Shown here in pieces: positions 10,590 through 20,984 of a DNA stretch of 64,000 nucleotides. A program made the translations under genes and the position numbers. Each line of letters opens with the position of its first letter. The first letter of the stretch is position 1. The DNA comes from Hygrophila difformis. Lineage: Eukaryota; Streptophyta; Magnoliopsida; Lamiales; Acanthaceae. The stretch spans positions 30,875,491 to 30,939,490 of the forward strand of contig JAOANR010000012.1 of assembly GCA_030278955.1 (NCBI GenBank), in the 5' to 3' direction. The notes under the pieces are model-generated. The model did not search any database. It worked only from the letters and a program-made list of their open reading frames with translations, and had not been told where the DNA came from.

Positions 10590-12403
10590 AGGGTAAAAAT
10601 GATATCTTTCATTGAATCACCAATCCAAGAATTGTAGAACATCAGTTTCAATGAGAACAATACAACCACAACCATAGTAGCAGCAATAACAAATAAAACA
10701 AGCTCCGACTCAGCACTTACAATTGGTCTTCCATGTTCGACCCATCCACTACCTTCCTGCACGTCTCCGTTTAAGAACCATCAATCTTAATAATGAACAT
10801 TTTTCTACTGATATCGTCAACACTCCATAGCATCAAGTATCCACTGGTATCATCATCGACACTCCATAACAACAAGTGGTATCTACATGTCCTTTCTCTT
10901 GGGCAAGATTTGGGGTTTCAGTATCCAAGGTAGCAAGATTTGGGGTTTCAGAATTCTCTAAATCGCATCTTCGTCATTAGCTTGCTCTCAATCCGAGACC
11001 CATTTTCCAACCTCTTTGGTGACCCAGCGTCCCCACCGAATATATTCCCTTCCAAGTCTTCACGAATTCGGCATGCAAGAGAGCTCTCATGTAATGTAAC
11101 ACACTGACCACCCTTAATCTTACTTCAGCCTTACATCTCCCCAACAATTTACTTCAAAACCAATGCACCAAATGAAGGGGCCATGGCAAGGTAAAAACGG
11201 GTATGGGGTTATGGAAAAAGAATGGGTGTCTGCCTAGTGAGAATGAAGGGACTAACAACGAAGGGGCTACCAAAGAAAGCCAGACACTCAGGAAATAACG
11301 TCTATTGAGGATGAAGGAACTAACTATACATGATGACATGAGAATCCAGAAATATGACTTGTGGCGTGCGACGTGATTACCAAACTTTCCGACATACGAC
11401 AAAAAATTCCACAACCCACCCACTTTGCACTCATCACTATCTATCAAGATGACTTTTCACATTAATTCACCCTTAACTATCACGAACAGCCCAACACTGA
11501 ATTTTGTTTCTTTTTTTTTTCATCCTTTTTTTTTGATTTGTTTGTTTTTTTTTTCAATAGGGTTTGTCCAACTACAGGTCCCAATCCCAACAGGAAGGTA
11601 ATCATATCATCCAACCCAAACCCCAATGGATTATCAGCTAAATTTTAGCATCAGAAGAAAATTCCATATGATGATATAGCTAGTTCCAACAGTTCCCAAT
11701 AGGTACGATCAGGGTATAAAGGGGAGTAAGCTACGACTAGTTGATGAGGATGGAATGTGACTTTAGGCTACAATATTGATGGTTATAGGATCAGAGTATC
11801 AGGGTAGACAGGTGCAGTGGGTATTGGCCTATAGGATCAGGATAGAAAGGAGGTCGTCCAACCGCCCTTATGGATTTCAACACATTGGATTGAAGTAAAC
11901 GCAGGTTCGACATAATGCTCAAAGAATTTCAGGGGAGTCAATATGATCACCACACAAACTTGTATCATATAAGTACTAACACAGAGCTCACCGGTATCGT
12001 TTGTGGCTGGCTTGATGTATTCGATCAGTATCAACATTCCTTCCAAATCTTTTATCAGCACTCACATAATATGAACATTGAGCTCCAGCTCGTTAGGATT
12101 CTCCAGTCGCAGCAGCACATCAGAGGATACAGCGTTAACATTCTCCGAGAAGCACAATCACCATTACCTGAAATAAAAATAGGAAAAAAGAAAACAAAGC
12201 AGCAGTAGTTCCCTGGCAGCGAAACAAATCAGCCCCAGTGAGGGCCCGGTAACAATGACTTCATTGAATTGTTCCATATACTACTCAACTGTCTACCAAT
12301 AAATTCTTTCTTGTGGCGATCTCTCATCAGCTTTATTGATGACGGTCGACCAATCCTCAAAAAACAGCCAAGCATCAACATCAACCAGTTTAATCACAAT
12401 GAC
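10590..12403 (-). other. LINE 3' untranslated region
   Basis: The region between the RNase H stop and the poly(A) end has no long minus-strand frame. T-rich blocks at about 11509-11556 read as A-rich on the LINE strand. About 1.8 kb is long for a plant LINE, so a further small insertion inside it cannot be excluded. Confidence 0.6.
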
Positions 12404-15400
12404 TCAGAACCACGTCTCAATATATCCACTTCCAATTGCTCCTTGCTTTGCCAAATGATCAGCGCAGCTATTCCTTTCCCTGAGAATATGTTGGACATGA
12501 ACCTCCCCCGCGCATCTTAACACTTCCACAAATATTGGTCCCAAAGCATTTCTGAACCGCCAAGGGATCCCCCCAGGATTATTCAGCCATCTCACCACAT
12601 TGTAGGAGTCACATTCGAAGATTATTCTAGGTAGAGGAAAGCCTTGGTCACGAACTAGAGCTTTGCATACCCGACTAATTGCCAAGATCTCCGCTTCCGT
12701 AGAGTCGGTTGTTCCAATATGATCCGAAAGTATAAAGATAGTCTCCCCTTTGTCATCCCGAATCACCCCTCCAACCCCCGCTGGCCCTGGATTCCCGAGA
12801 GAGGAGCCGTCCGTATTTATTTTCCACCATCCCGGCATAGGCTTCTCCCACACAAGTCCACTTCTATTACTCTTGTGTCCTCCCCCCCATTGAACCTGTC
12901 GCATATTTCCTGGGAAGCTTGTATCCAGCAACACCAGGCTACCACCCAAGCTTTGCGATCCCATGCTCATCCACAATGCAACCCTCCACCTGATTTCCTC
13001 TACTATCGCTTTCTCCTCAAAGGCTTGCCCCTTAAATACCGTTCCATTCCTATGTTTCCACACCGACCAAATGATAGCAAGGCCTGTCATCCACCACCCC
13101 TCTCTCTTTCCTGGTGGCAGACACATTCCCAACCACCCATCCAAAAAAAATCTAACTTCTCCAGGAAGCACCCACTCCACCCCAAACCATGCTGCTCCTT
13201 TCCTCCATATGCCCCCAACAGCTTTGCATCTACAGAATAGATGGTCCGTGGATTCCACAACCAATTCACAACAGGGACATAGCGCATTATTAGCTTGGAT
13301 ACAACCATTCCTCATCAACACCTCTCTCACTGGTAATCCTTTCATTGCCATCTTCCAAACCAATATTTTGGCCTTCATAGGGACTTTGAGTTTCCACAGA
13401 ATCCGCCACATCCATTTTCTCTCTAAAGCCTCGGATACATCATCACGCCTCCTACATGAACTCGTCGAAAAAACCCCATTACTTTCTCGCGACCAAATCA
13501 CCTTATCCTCTAGGTACCTACACATCCGACGCCTATTTATAACAGCCATCATGTTATTCCAAACCACCACCTCCCATTCAAACAACGCTCGCCTTAAATT
13601 AATACACCACTCCCACTCAAACCCTTTCCATTTTCCAAGCTCGCCCACCCTCCCATTTTTGTCGACCGCCAAAGTATAAATGCGAGGAAACAACACTTTC
13701 AATGGCAACCCCTCCTCCACCCATGCATCATGCCAAAACCGCGTTCTTAAGCCATTCCCAACCATAATTTGAAGCCCCCCCTTTGGTTAAGTGAGTCGTG
13801 CTCCTTCTATGTTTCACAAATCCTCCCCCACACTGATCTTTTTTGTATATAGTCAGGGATCAAAGGGCTGCAGCCCCCATAATATTTGGAATCAATAATG
13901 ATTTTCCACAGTGCATTTTCCTGCCCGAACCTCCAGCGCCACTTCAACAGGAGAGCTGTGTTAAATTCAATCGTGCTTCTTAATCCCAGTCCTCCCTCAT
14001 CTTTATGCCTACACAACCGATCCCATGCAATTGTGTGCATTTTTCTCGTCCCTTCTCGTGCATTCCAAAAGAGTCTACGCTTCAGGAATTCCAGCTTATC
14101 CGCCACCGCCCTAGGCACTTTAAACAGAGAAAGAAAGTGCATTGGCATGTTGCTCATAACTGATTTAATGAGGCACACCCTTCCAGCTTGTGATAGTAAT
14201 CGCCCTTGCCATCCTGCTAGCCTAGCCTCCACCCTATCCAAAACTGGTTTCCAAATATCCACCCCATTTGTTCTACCTCCAATTGGAATACCGAGATATT
14301 TCATAGGCCAAGAACCCACTCCACATCCGAGGAGTCCAGCCGCTTCCTCCACAAACTGAGTAGTGCAATTAATACCATAGATACTACTTTTGCTAAAGTT
14401 AATCCGAAGTCCAGTCGCTAGCGTCAAGCACTACAGAACCCGCCTGAAATTGATTACTTGATTGAGCTCTCCTTCACAGAAAATCAAAGTATCATCCGCA
14501 AACTGGAGGTGAGAAATTTTAAGCCCCCTGCTTCCTGCCCCAAGTCCGCACAGCAGCCCCAGCGCCTTGGCGTTATTCAATAATTTGTTCAAAACTTCAA
14601 CTACCAACACGAACAAAAAAGGTGATAATGGATCGCCTTGCCTCAACCCCTTCTCCAGATCAAAGAATTTAGTAGGGGACCCATTAATTAACACAGCCGC
14701 GGACGCCGTAGTCACACATTCCTTGATCCAACCCGCCCACCGGCTACCAAATCCCATTGCATCCATTACTCCGAATAGTGCCTCCCATGACACGTTGTCA
14801 TAAGCTTTTGTGAAGTCCAATTTAATTGCAAAACCCTTCAAACCTGACGAAGCCGTGGACTGGATGACTTCAGCGGCAATCAATGCCCCATCAAGAATCT
14901 GTCTACCCTTCACGAATGCCATTTGCGAGTCCCCCACAACACCATCCAGCGCACCTTGCAACCGACCTGCCAACACCTTAGCGATAATTTCATAAGTACT
15001 ACCTACCAGCGATATTGGCCTGAAGTCACCAAAACTTAATGGTCCTGCTACTTTGGGGATCAAAGTTATGAACGATCCACCCACATCTTTTGGCAATTTC
15101 TCACCCCGCTCCATTTTCCTAAATACTTCCACCACATCAGACTTCAGTAGCCCCCAATACCTCTTGAAGAAGCCTAAGTTAAACCCATTGGGACCTGGCG
15201 CCTTGTTCCCATCACATTTCCATATAGCCTCCCGTATCTCCTCCTCTGAAAAATCCCTCTCCAGCCAACTTCCATTAACCCCATCCAGTTTATCCAATCC
15301 AATCCCGTCAACCTTAAACAAGACCTCCTTGCCCCTTGAAAAAGCCTCCTGGAAAAACTTAAGTGCCAAATCCTTCACCTCCCTCGGGTCATCTATCAAG

Positions 15401-16586
15401 ACACCGTCTCTTTTAATCGCCCCGATGAAGCTCCTCCGCCGATTCAATGTTGTTACCACATGGAAGTATCGGGTATTTTGGTCTCCTTCCTTCAACCATC
15501 GTATCCTCGATTTTTGAAACCACCACCTTTCTTCTGCCAAAAATAAATTCTTTAGCTCCCATTTTTTAACCATTCAATCGGATCGCCCCTCTTTATCCCA
15601 GCCACCCCCTGAAACCCTTCATCGATCTCCTCAACCTCCGTCAAAAGCTTATTAATCCGCGTATCAAGGTTGGCCGCCCCATACCCCTCCCACTCACGTA
15701 TTTTCTTTTTCAAGCACCTAAGCTTCCCAGCCAGACCCCCACCCCTAGAACTTTCATATCCCTGCCCACTAGATTCCAAGGTTTCGCGCACAAGCTCAGG
15801 GAACCCCCTCTCGTCCATCCAATAATTGAAGAACCGAAATGGTTTAGGCCCCCACGACTTACTCCCGACCTCCAAACAAATAGGATAGTGATCCGAGAGA
15901 ACTGAATCGCATCTCTTCTACAGTATACCGCCGTTCATACAAAACCAGCCCGGAGAAAGCAAAAATCTATCAAGTCTACTCCCAGCACACCCTCCCCTTC
16001 CTACCCACGTGAACTGTCCCGCGGCCATAGGAGAGTCCAACAGACCTAATTGGTCAATCATCCCTCTGAACTCCCTGCTCGAGGTTGTATCATCACCAAC
16101 ACCAACCCTTTCTTCCGCCGAGACGACTGCGTTGAAATCTCCAGTGAGACACCACAGTTCACCATTACCAGTATCACACTTTTGGCATAACAATTCCCAA
16201 AAGACTGCTCTGTCCCGCCTATTGTTCGGTGCGTGAATACACACCACATTGATCTCCACTTCCCACCCTTGAACACTCCCTCGTACCCAAATAAAATGAT
16301 GATCTTGTTCCACCGCTTTAAGAGAGCAATAGGAAGTATCCCAAGCGACCACAAGTCCCCCTGCATTACCAATCGATGGTTGTTGACAAAACTCACAGCT
16401 TTTCGACCCCCACAGCATGAGCATTAGACGTTTTTTAATGTCACTCATCTTGGTCTCCTGGAGACATACAACCACCGGTTTATATTTTTTACACATCCTC
16501 ATTACCGCCCTTCTCCTCACACCCCCGTTCAACCCTCTCAAATTGCACGTGATAAAACGCATTTTACAATATCCAAACAGCACCAT
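12404..16586 (-). pseudogene. LINE ORF2: endonuclease-reverse transcriptase-RNase H
   Basis: ORF2 carries out target-primed reverse transcription. The endonuclease segment (15918-16586) starts MRFITCNLRGLNGG and shows LQETK, LTGDFNAV and SRLDRFLLS; after a single in-frame TAG it continues through SDHYPICLEV. Reverse transcriptase (14431-15573) keeps KLDFTKAYDNV and the catalytic FADD. A second in-frame TAG follows, then the thumb region (13807-14427). The last part (12404-13765) has zf-RVT cysteines (CPCC...HLFC) and RNase H with DGSS, EAE, ECDS and the final Asp, all four acidic sites kept. Two frameshifts (near 15560 and 13780) and two nonsense codons break an otherwise complete gene. Confidence 0.93.
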
Positions 16587-16597
16587 CCTCCGGATAG

Positions 16598-18841
16598 TTA
16601 CACTCCGACCAACTCCTTTTGGATCCTGGAGATCGCCTCATCCCTCCCCATTGAGCATCCCAGTCCCAACTGATTAGCTAATTCCAATACTGCTTCTGCC
16701 TCAGAAAAATCGATCAGCTGGACATTCTCGCGAATTCGGACCGTAGCAAACTGGAGTTTAGCAAAATCGTCCTCCCTAATGCCCCCACCCTTAACCTCTT
16801 TCCCCAGACCAGTGCGTCCTTTGTTCCCACCTCGTTTCCCTTTTCTTCGGCTCCTACGATTCACTTCTTTCCTAAATTGTAAAACTTTGGCCACCGCATC
16901 ATCCACTTCTCTGAATAACGAGCGCCCATCTAAGACAGACTTTGCATCTCGGATGCCCCCTCCCGGAGGACCAGATTCCAGAGCCCCCCAACTTCCATCT
17001 CCCTTAGCAACACCGTCCTCCTCCAACTCCTCAATTGCTCGGCTTCCCGTACTACTCATTGGGGCCTTTTTCGGCGATTCTACCTCCCTTTCAAATCCCG
17101 ATTGACTCGATGAAGCTTCTAGATCTCGCCCTCCCCCTCCCATGGGATCTGTTTCCTGCTCCCCATACCCTTGGTTATTCCTGTTAATACTCGTGTTCAT
17201 ATTATTTGGGCTAGGCAATATCCCTTCAGATATCCCCCTTCCCACAGTATCAACCCCCACATTATTCATAACTTCCATCTCTTTATCCAGCCCACCTCCC
17301 TTTTCACTTTGCTTAATTGGACTACCGTTCCCCTTAAGCCCATCAATAGCTGTATTAACATTATGAGGCCCATCACAAAGCCCAACCAGCCCGTTGAGAA
17401 TCTCTTCTCCCTTGCTCGCACGTCTATTACCCTCTTGGGAACAGTTATCGCCCTCATCATCATTAGCCGTATTCAATGACGGGGCCTCATGATCAAAGTT
17501 ACATCGCCCATGCAACGGTTCAGGCCCACTTTCCACTTCCCTATGAGAATCAGTCCAGGACCTACCTTTTACAATCTCCCCCTTCGGCGCCACCCCTTTA
17601 CCCCTGTCTGGCCAGCCGAAATTCTCATCGTCGGCCACCACCACCGCCTCACTGAAATTAGGTACCACTCGCAGCTTTGCGGCAACACCACCAACCTGTA
17701 CGTCCACACTCCATGGTTCAACTTTAATGTCGTTCACTGCCACAAGAATTCTTGCTCTGTCTAGCCTCTTCATTTCTCGCGTTTCTGGATCCATGCTCAC
17801 CACCCGACCCCGTTCGTTTACTATCTTCCGGAAATTGTCCTCACTCCATGCTGAAAGTGGTATCCCAAAAATGTACATCCATACCAGCTGTTTTCTCACA
17901 ATTTCACCCGGTACCCATTTCCGTCCACACTATCATGTTCATATCCCCATGGTCGTCAAGAACTGGTCTCTTGCCTGCATTGAAGTGAAGATCACCACCA
18001 CCATATGACCACCTCCATACGCCACGTCTGCACATTCCTCATGCTCACGATAAAGCCACTCTTGGAAGACCACCAATGAGGCTAATTCACTTAACTCAAC
18101 GATCGCCGCACGCCGGAGTTTTTCAGATACCTTAGGTTCTTCGTTCAATTGAATCGAGCTCTCCGCTCTCCGCGACCCCCCTCCCTGCTCCAGTATCTGC
18201 TTCCCCTTCAAGGCTTCCAAATATGTCCTTTCATCCCTCCACCCCTCCTTCCCAACCCCCTCAACTGCCTTTCATACCCTTGTATTCCCCAGAACCCTAC
18301 CACCCCCATTTGAGTCCCACGACTTCCCAACATTCCTCTTGCATGGTATTGCCCAATTCACCCTCAACCTCTTTCCCCTCCACATCCTCCCGTCCAGCTG
18401 TCTCATCACCCTGACTGCCTCATCCTTTCGTTCAAATCAAAAGAATCCAAACTTTCTGCCAATCTCATTCCACTTTCTATTAGGAAAGAATCACTCCCGT
18501 ATCCTAGAAGCCTTTTCGATTTTTCTATAAACTTCTCTGCATTCTACCTTAACCAGAAGGTTCCCGACGTACACCCCGAATAGCTGACGCCTACTACGGT
18601 TGTCCTCACCCACTTTGTCCCCTCCCGATCTCCTCTCAATCCCCAGACCCCTACTCGGCAGGCCATAACTTGCCTCTGCATTGCTCCCGCTCCAGCCAGC
18701 TGCACCCGCTCCATCCACCACCTTGCTCCCTCCCGCTCCGTCCACCACTTTGCTCCCTCCCGCTCCATCCACCACCTTGCTCCCTCCCGCTCCATTCACC
18801 ACCTTGCTCCCTCCCGCTCCTCTCTCCATTGATTTGTTCAA
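16598..18841 (-). pseudogene. LINE ORF1 with RRM and DUF4283-like region
   Basis: The right-hand piece (18491-18841) starts MNKSMERGAGG, runs through a 9-residue repeat and reaches LFGVYVGNLL, an RNP2-like RRM strand. The next frame gives KFGFFWFERKDEA, matching RNP1. Then comes a DUF4283-like block (17939-18220) and a 433-residue frame (16598-17899) starting MRKQLVWMYIFGIPLSAW. ORF1 of plant L1 elements packages the RNA. An N-terminal RRM is known in one plant L1 subclade (the BNR type described from beet). Frame changes near 18480, 18220 and 17920 break it. Confidence 0.82.
18713..18826 (-). repeat. 27-bp coding minisatellite in LINE ORF1
   Basis: About four tandem 27-bp units encode the nine residues DGAGGSKVV with little variation (one unit has N in place of D). 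They lie at the N-terminus, ahead of the RRM, and keep the reading frame. Confidence 0.9.
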
Positions 18842-19724
18842 ATCAGTTTGATACGCAAGGAGTTAACTTACAGTGTTAGAGTTTAGGATCATCACAGGGC
18901 TCTCTCGGTTTGTCTAGGGTTGCGACGAGCGGGTATCTTCCACCGATCTCCCTCTTCTTCGCCCCCGAAGTGAACTCGTAAGAGAGTTTCGATTGTTAGA
19001 TTCGAAATTATCGCATTATAGACGAATATAAAACTGCACTACACCTTACCAATGTCCTAGAAGGCAGGGGGCTTCGTCTTGATCGTTCTCTTGGCCGGAA
19101 TCCTCGCCGGACGGGTGGCAAAGTTTCAAGAATAAGGGTTTTCGAAAGAATGGAGGTGGAAAAGTGCTGGAGGATGATGGGGGGGATGAAGAAAGGGTTT
19201 CAAAACTGAAAGAATGAAGTTGGAGGCTGGTCAAATCCGACCTAAAAGCTTTCCCCCTGACTGAGATCGACTTGCCTTAGTCGGGGTCGAAATTTTGGCA
19301 AGAAATCGCCGAAATCGCGCAAGTTGCCAGCTGCCTCTGTAGTGGCGCGGGGTTTGGCCAAACCCCGCGCGGAGGGCGCGCGGCCTGGTCTGGGTCGTGC
19401 ATCCGGACTGGGCCGTGTGATCCCGTCGGGCCTTTTCTCCTCTCTTTCGGGTTTCTATCCTCCTACATTTTCGGGCTCGATTTTTCCGGGTCATTCTCGG
19501 ATCACGATTCCTATCTTAAATCTATTTCGACTTAAATTGATTTCGTGTTTGAAATCTTAAGTCCGTCGGTTTTGGATTTGTCGGCTTCTAATTCGTCGTC
19601 TTTCGATTCCCGTGCAATGATTTATTTCTTTAAATTATTTCTGACTTCACGGTTCTTGGAATTAAAATTCCTTTCCTTCTCGATTTTAATTCCATTTCTT
19701 TTTATAAAAATCTCGGGTATTACA

Positions 19725-20302
19725 GCTGCAAATTGTGTTTTGAGTGGTTTTTTTATCCCAATCCAACTGGGATCCGACCCTCCATACCTTATTAATCCTA
19801 TTCCCCTTTCGTCCCCACATTTTCCATGTAATTTCAGTTGGTTTTTGCTACATTTAGGCTTGGGGATCATTATGTTAAGTTAATCCCCATTTTCTACCTT
19901 CTTATTTCCTCTAGGGTTAGATTTATATTGTGTTGCGGCTGTTCTTGGCGAAAATTAATCTCATCTTTATTTCTATTAAAGACATTGTTCTTGACTTTGT
20001 TCATCTTCTTGAGGGTATCATGAGTTGATCACTTGAGTATCAAGGGTTACTTGATATCTCACCCCAAAACCGGGTCTTTACACATCGTATTGTGTAAGGT
20101 TCGTCAAATTTAATTGATTTGCAAGGATTCATTGATAGTAGTTTGTTTATTTGTGCATGTTTAGTATTGTTCTTTGGTTCTTGATCCTCATATCAAGGGT
20201 ACTTGATCAATCCTTCTTCCATTTGAACCCTACTTGCCCTATCCTTTATTTTTACATTATTTGTGTGTTTGGCTCAATAGCTTGCATACATCATTATTAA
20301 AA
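19725..20302 (+). mobile_element. 3' part of an unidentified LTR
   Basis: This AT-rich stretch leads straight into a primer-binding-site motif, as the end of a 5' LTR does on the plus strand. An LTR end in CA at ACATCA (about 20293) is plausible. The solo LTR interrupts its left side. No second LTR or pol gene was found in the window. Confidence 0.45.
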
Positions 20303-20314
20303 TTGGTATCAGAG
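20303..20314 (+). promoter_or_regulatory. Primer binding site, initiator-Met tRNA type
   Basis: TTGGTATCAGAG matches the complement of the plant initiator-Met tRNA 3' end, the usual primer of many plant LTR retrotransposons. It supports an LTR boundary just upstream. Confidence 0.65.
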
Positions 20315-20515
20315 TTTAATTAGGACTTCTTAGCTCCTAATTAGGTTGTCTATCTTGGTTTGCTAGTTATTAGTTTGTGTTTCTATCCATTTTTCTAATT
20401 TTCACAAAATACCAAGAAAATAGTCACCCCAAAGTGTGTGTTAAAATGCCAAAGTTGATTTTTTTTTGGCAAGGTTTGAATGCTTGATGCTTATATGCTT
20501 TTAATAGCTTGATTT

Positions 20516-20791
20516 ATGATTGTTAGAATGGGAGTTGTTGATTTTTTAAAAAAAAAAAACAGTTATTACCAAAAAAAAATGGATACAAACCGTTGGCACA
20601 TGGTTCCTATGGTATGTCAAGAGCCAAAGTGTTGCAGTTGCGTCAAACAATATTTTAATAGTGGAATTTCCCTAGAATTGTGGGACCAAACGGTTGAAAA
20701 GGCATTAGAGCACAAAAGCGAAGCTCTACAAAAGAAAATTTTGAATACTCCCTTAGGATTCATTGTTGATCTTCTTCATATTGTGGATTGA
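20516..20791 (+). CDS. Short open frame of unknown function
   Basis: A 91-codon frame lies in the position where gag would follow the primer site. It has a cysteine group (CQEPKCCSC) and ends HKSEALQKKILNTPLGF... with no family I recognise. A T/A-rich run near its start makes the N-terminal codons doubtful. It may be a remnant of the element whose LTR precedes it, or chance. Confidence 0.25.
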   Translation: MIVRMGVVDFLKKKNSYYQKKMDTNRWHMVPMVCQEPKCCSCVKQYFNSGISLELWDQTVEKALEHKSEALQKKILNTPLGFIVDLLHIVD

Positions 20792-20979
20792 CTTTATCCA
20801 ATCTTGCTAACCCTTTTCTTGCTTAGTCATACCTAGACATTCCCATATATGCACTTCTGAATCATGAACTCACCAAGCTTGCCAACTACACCAATTAAGA
20901 ATGAGACATAACAGCAATAATCTGTCTTTCTTTCTCTACCATTTTTAAGATGGTAATTGGCTAATCCCAAGGGATATAT

Positions 20980-20984
20980 GTTAA
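20980..20984. repeat. Target site duplication of the whole array (left copy)
   Basis: GTTAA is repeated exactly at 34332-34336, outside the third LTR. The junctions inside the array lack it. Confidence 0.93.

Larger units (their letters stand above)
10582..18847 (-). mobile_element. Full-length L1-type plant LINE with RNase H
   Basis: The element is bounded by a perfect 17-bp duplication and ends in a short poly(A) (T-run at about 10580-10589). On the minus strand the order is ORF1 with an RRM and a DUF4283-like region, then ORF2 with apurinic endonuclease, reverse transcriptase, zf-RVT and RNase H, then a 3' UTR of about 1.8 kb. Removing it and one duplication restores an LTR that aligns to the array LTRs across the join (the shared block TTAACTTACAGTG). 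Each ORF holds at least one break, so this copy is inactive, but it is long and well preserved. Confidence 0.95.
8685..19724 (-). mobile_element. Solo LTR of a Gypsy element, split by a LINE
   Basis: The left end starts TGTAACACCCCGGATTTG and the right end finishes CGGGTATTACA. These are the same termini as the LTRs of the array at 20985-34331, so this is the same family. Five bases, GCTGC, flank both ends (8680-8684 and 19725-19729). With the LINE and one copy of its target duplication removed, the LTR is 2757 bp. No internal region or second LTR is attached, so this is the usual product of LTR-LTR recombination. It is clearly more diverged than the array copies. Orientation follows the array, whose gag is on the minus strand. 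Confidence 0.93.

Noticed and set aside
12719..13679. Plus-strand frames of 173 and 238 codons
   Set aside because: They are shadows of the LINE ORF2 frame on the minus strand, whose domains and catalytic sites are clear.
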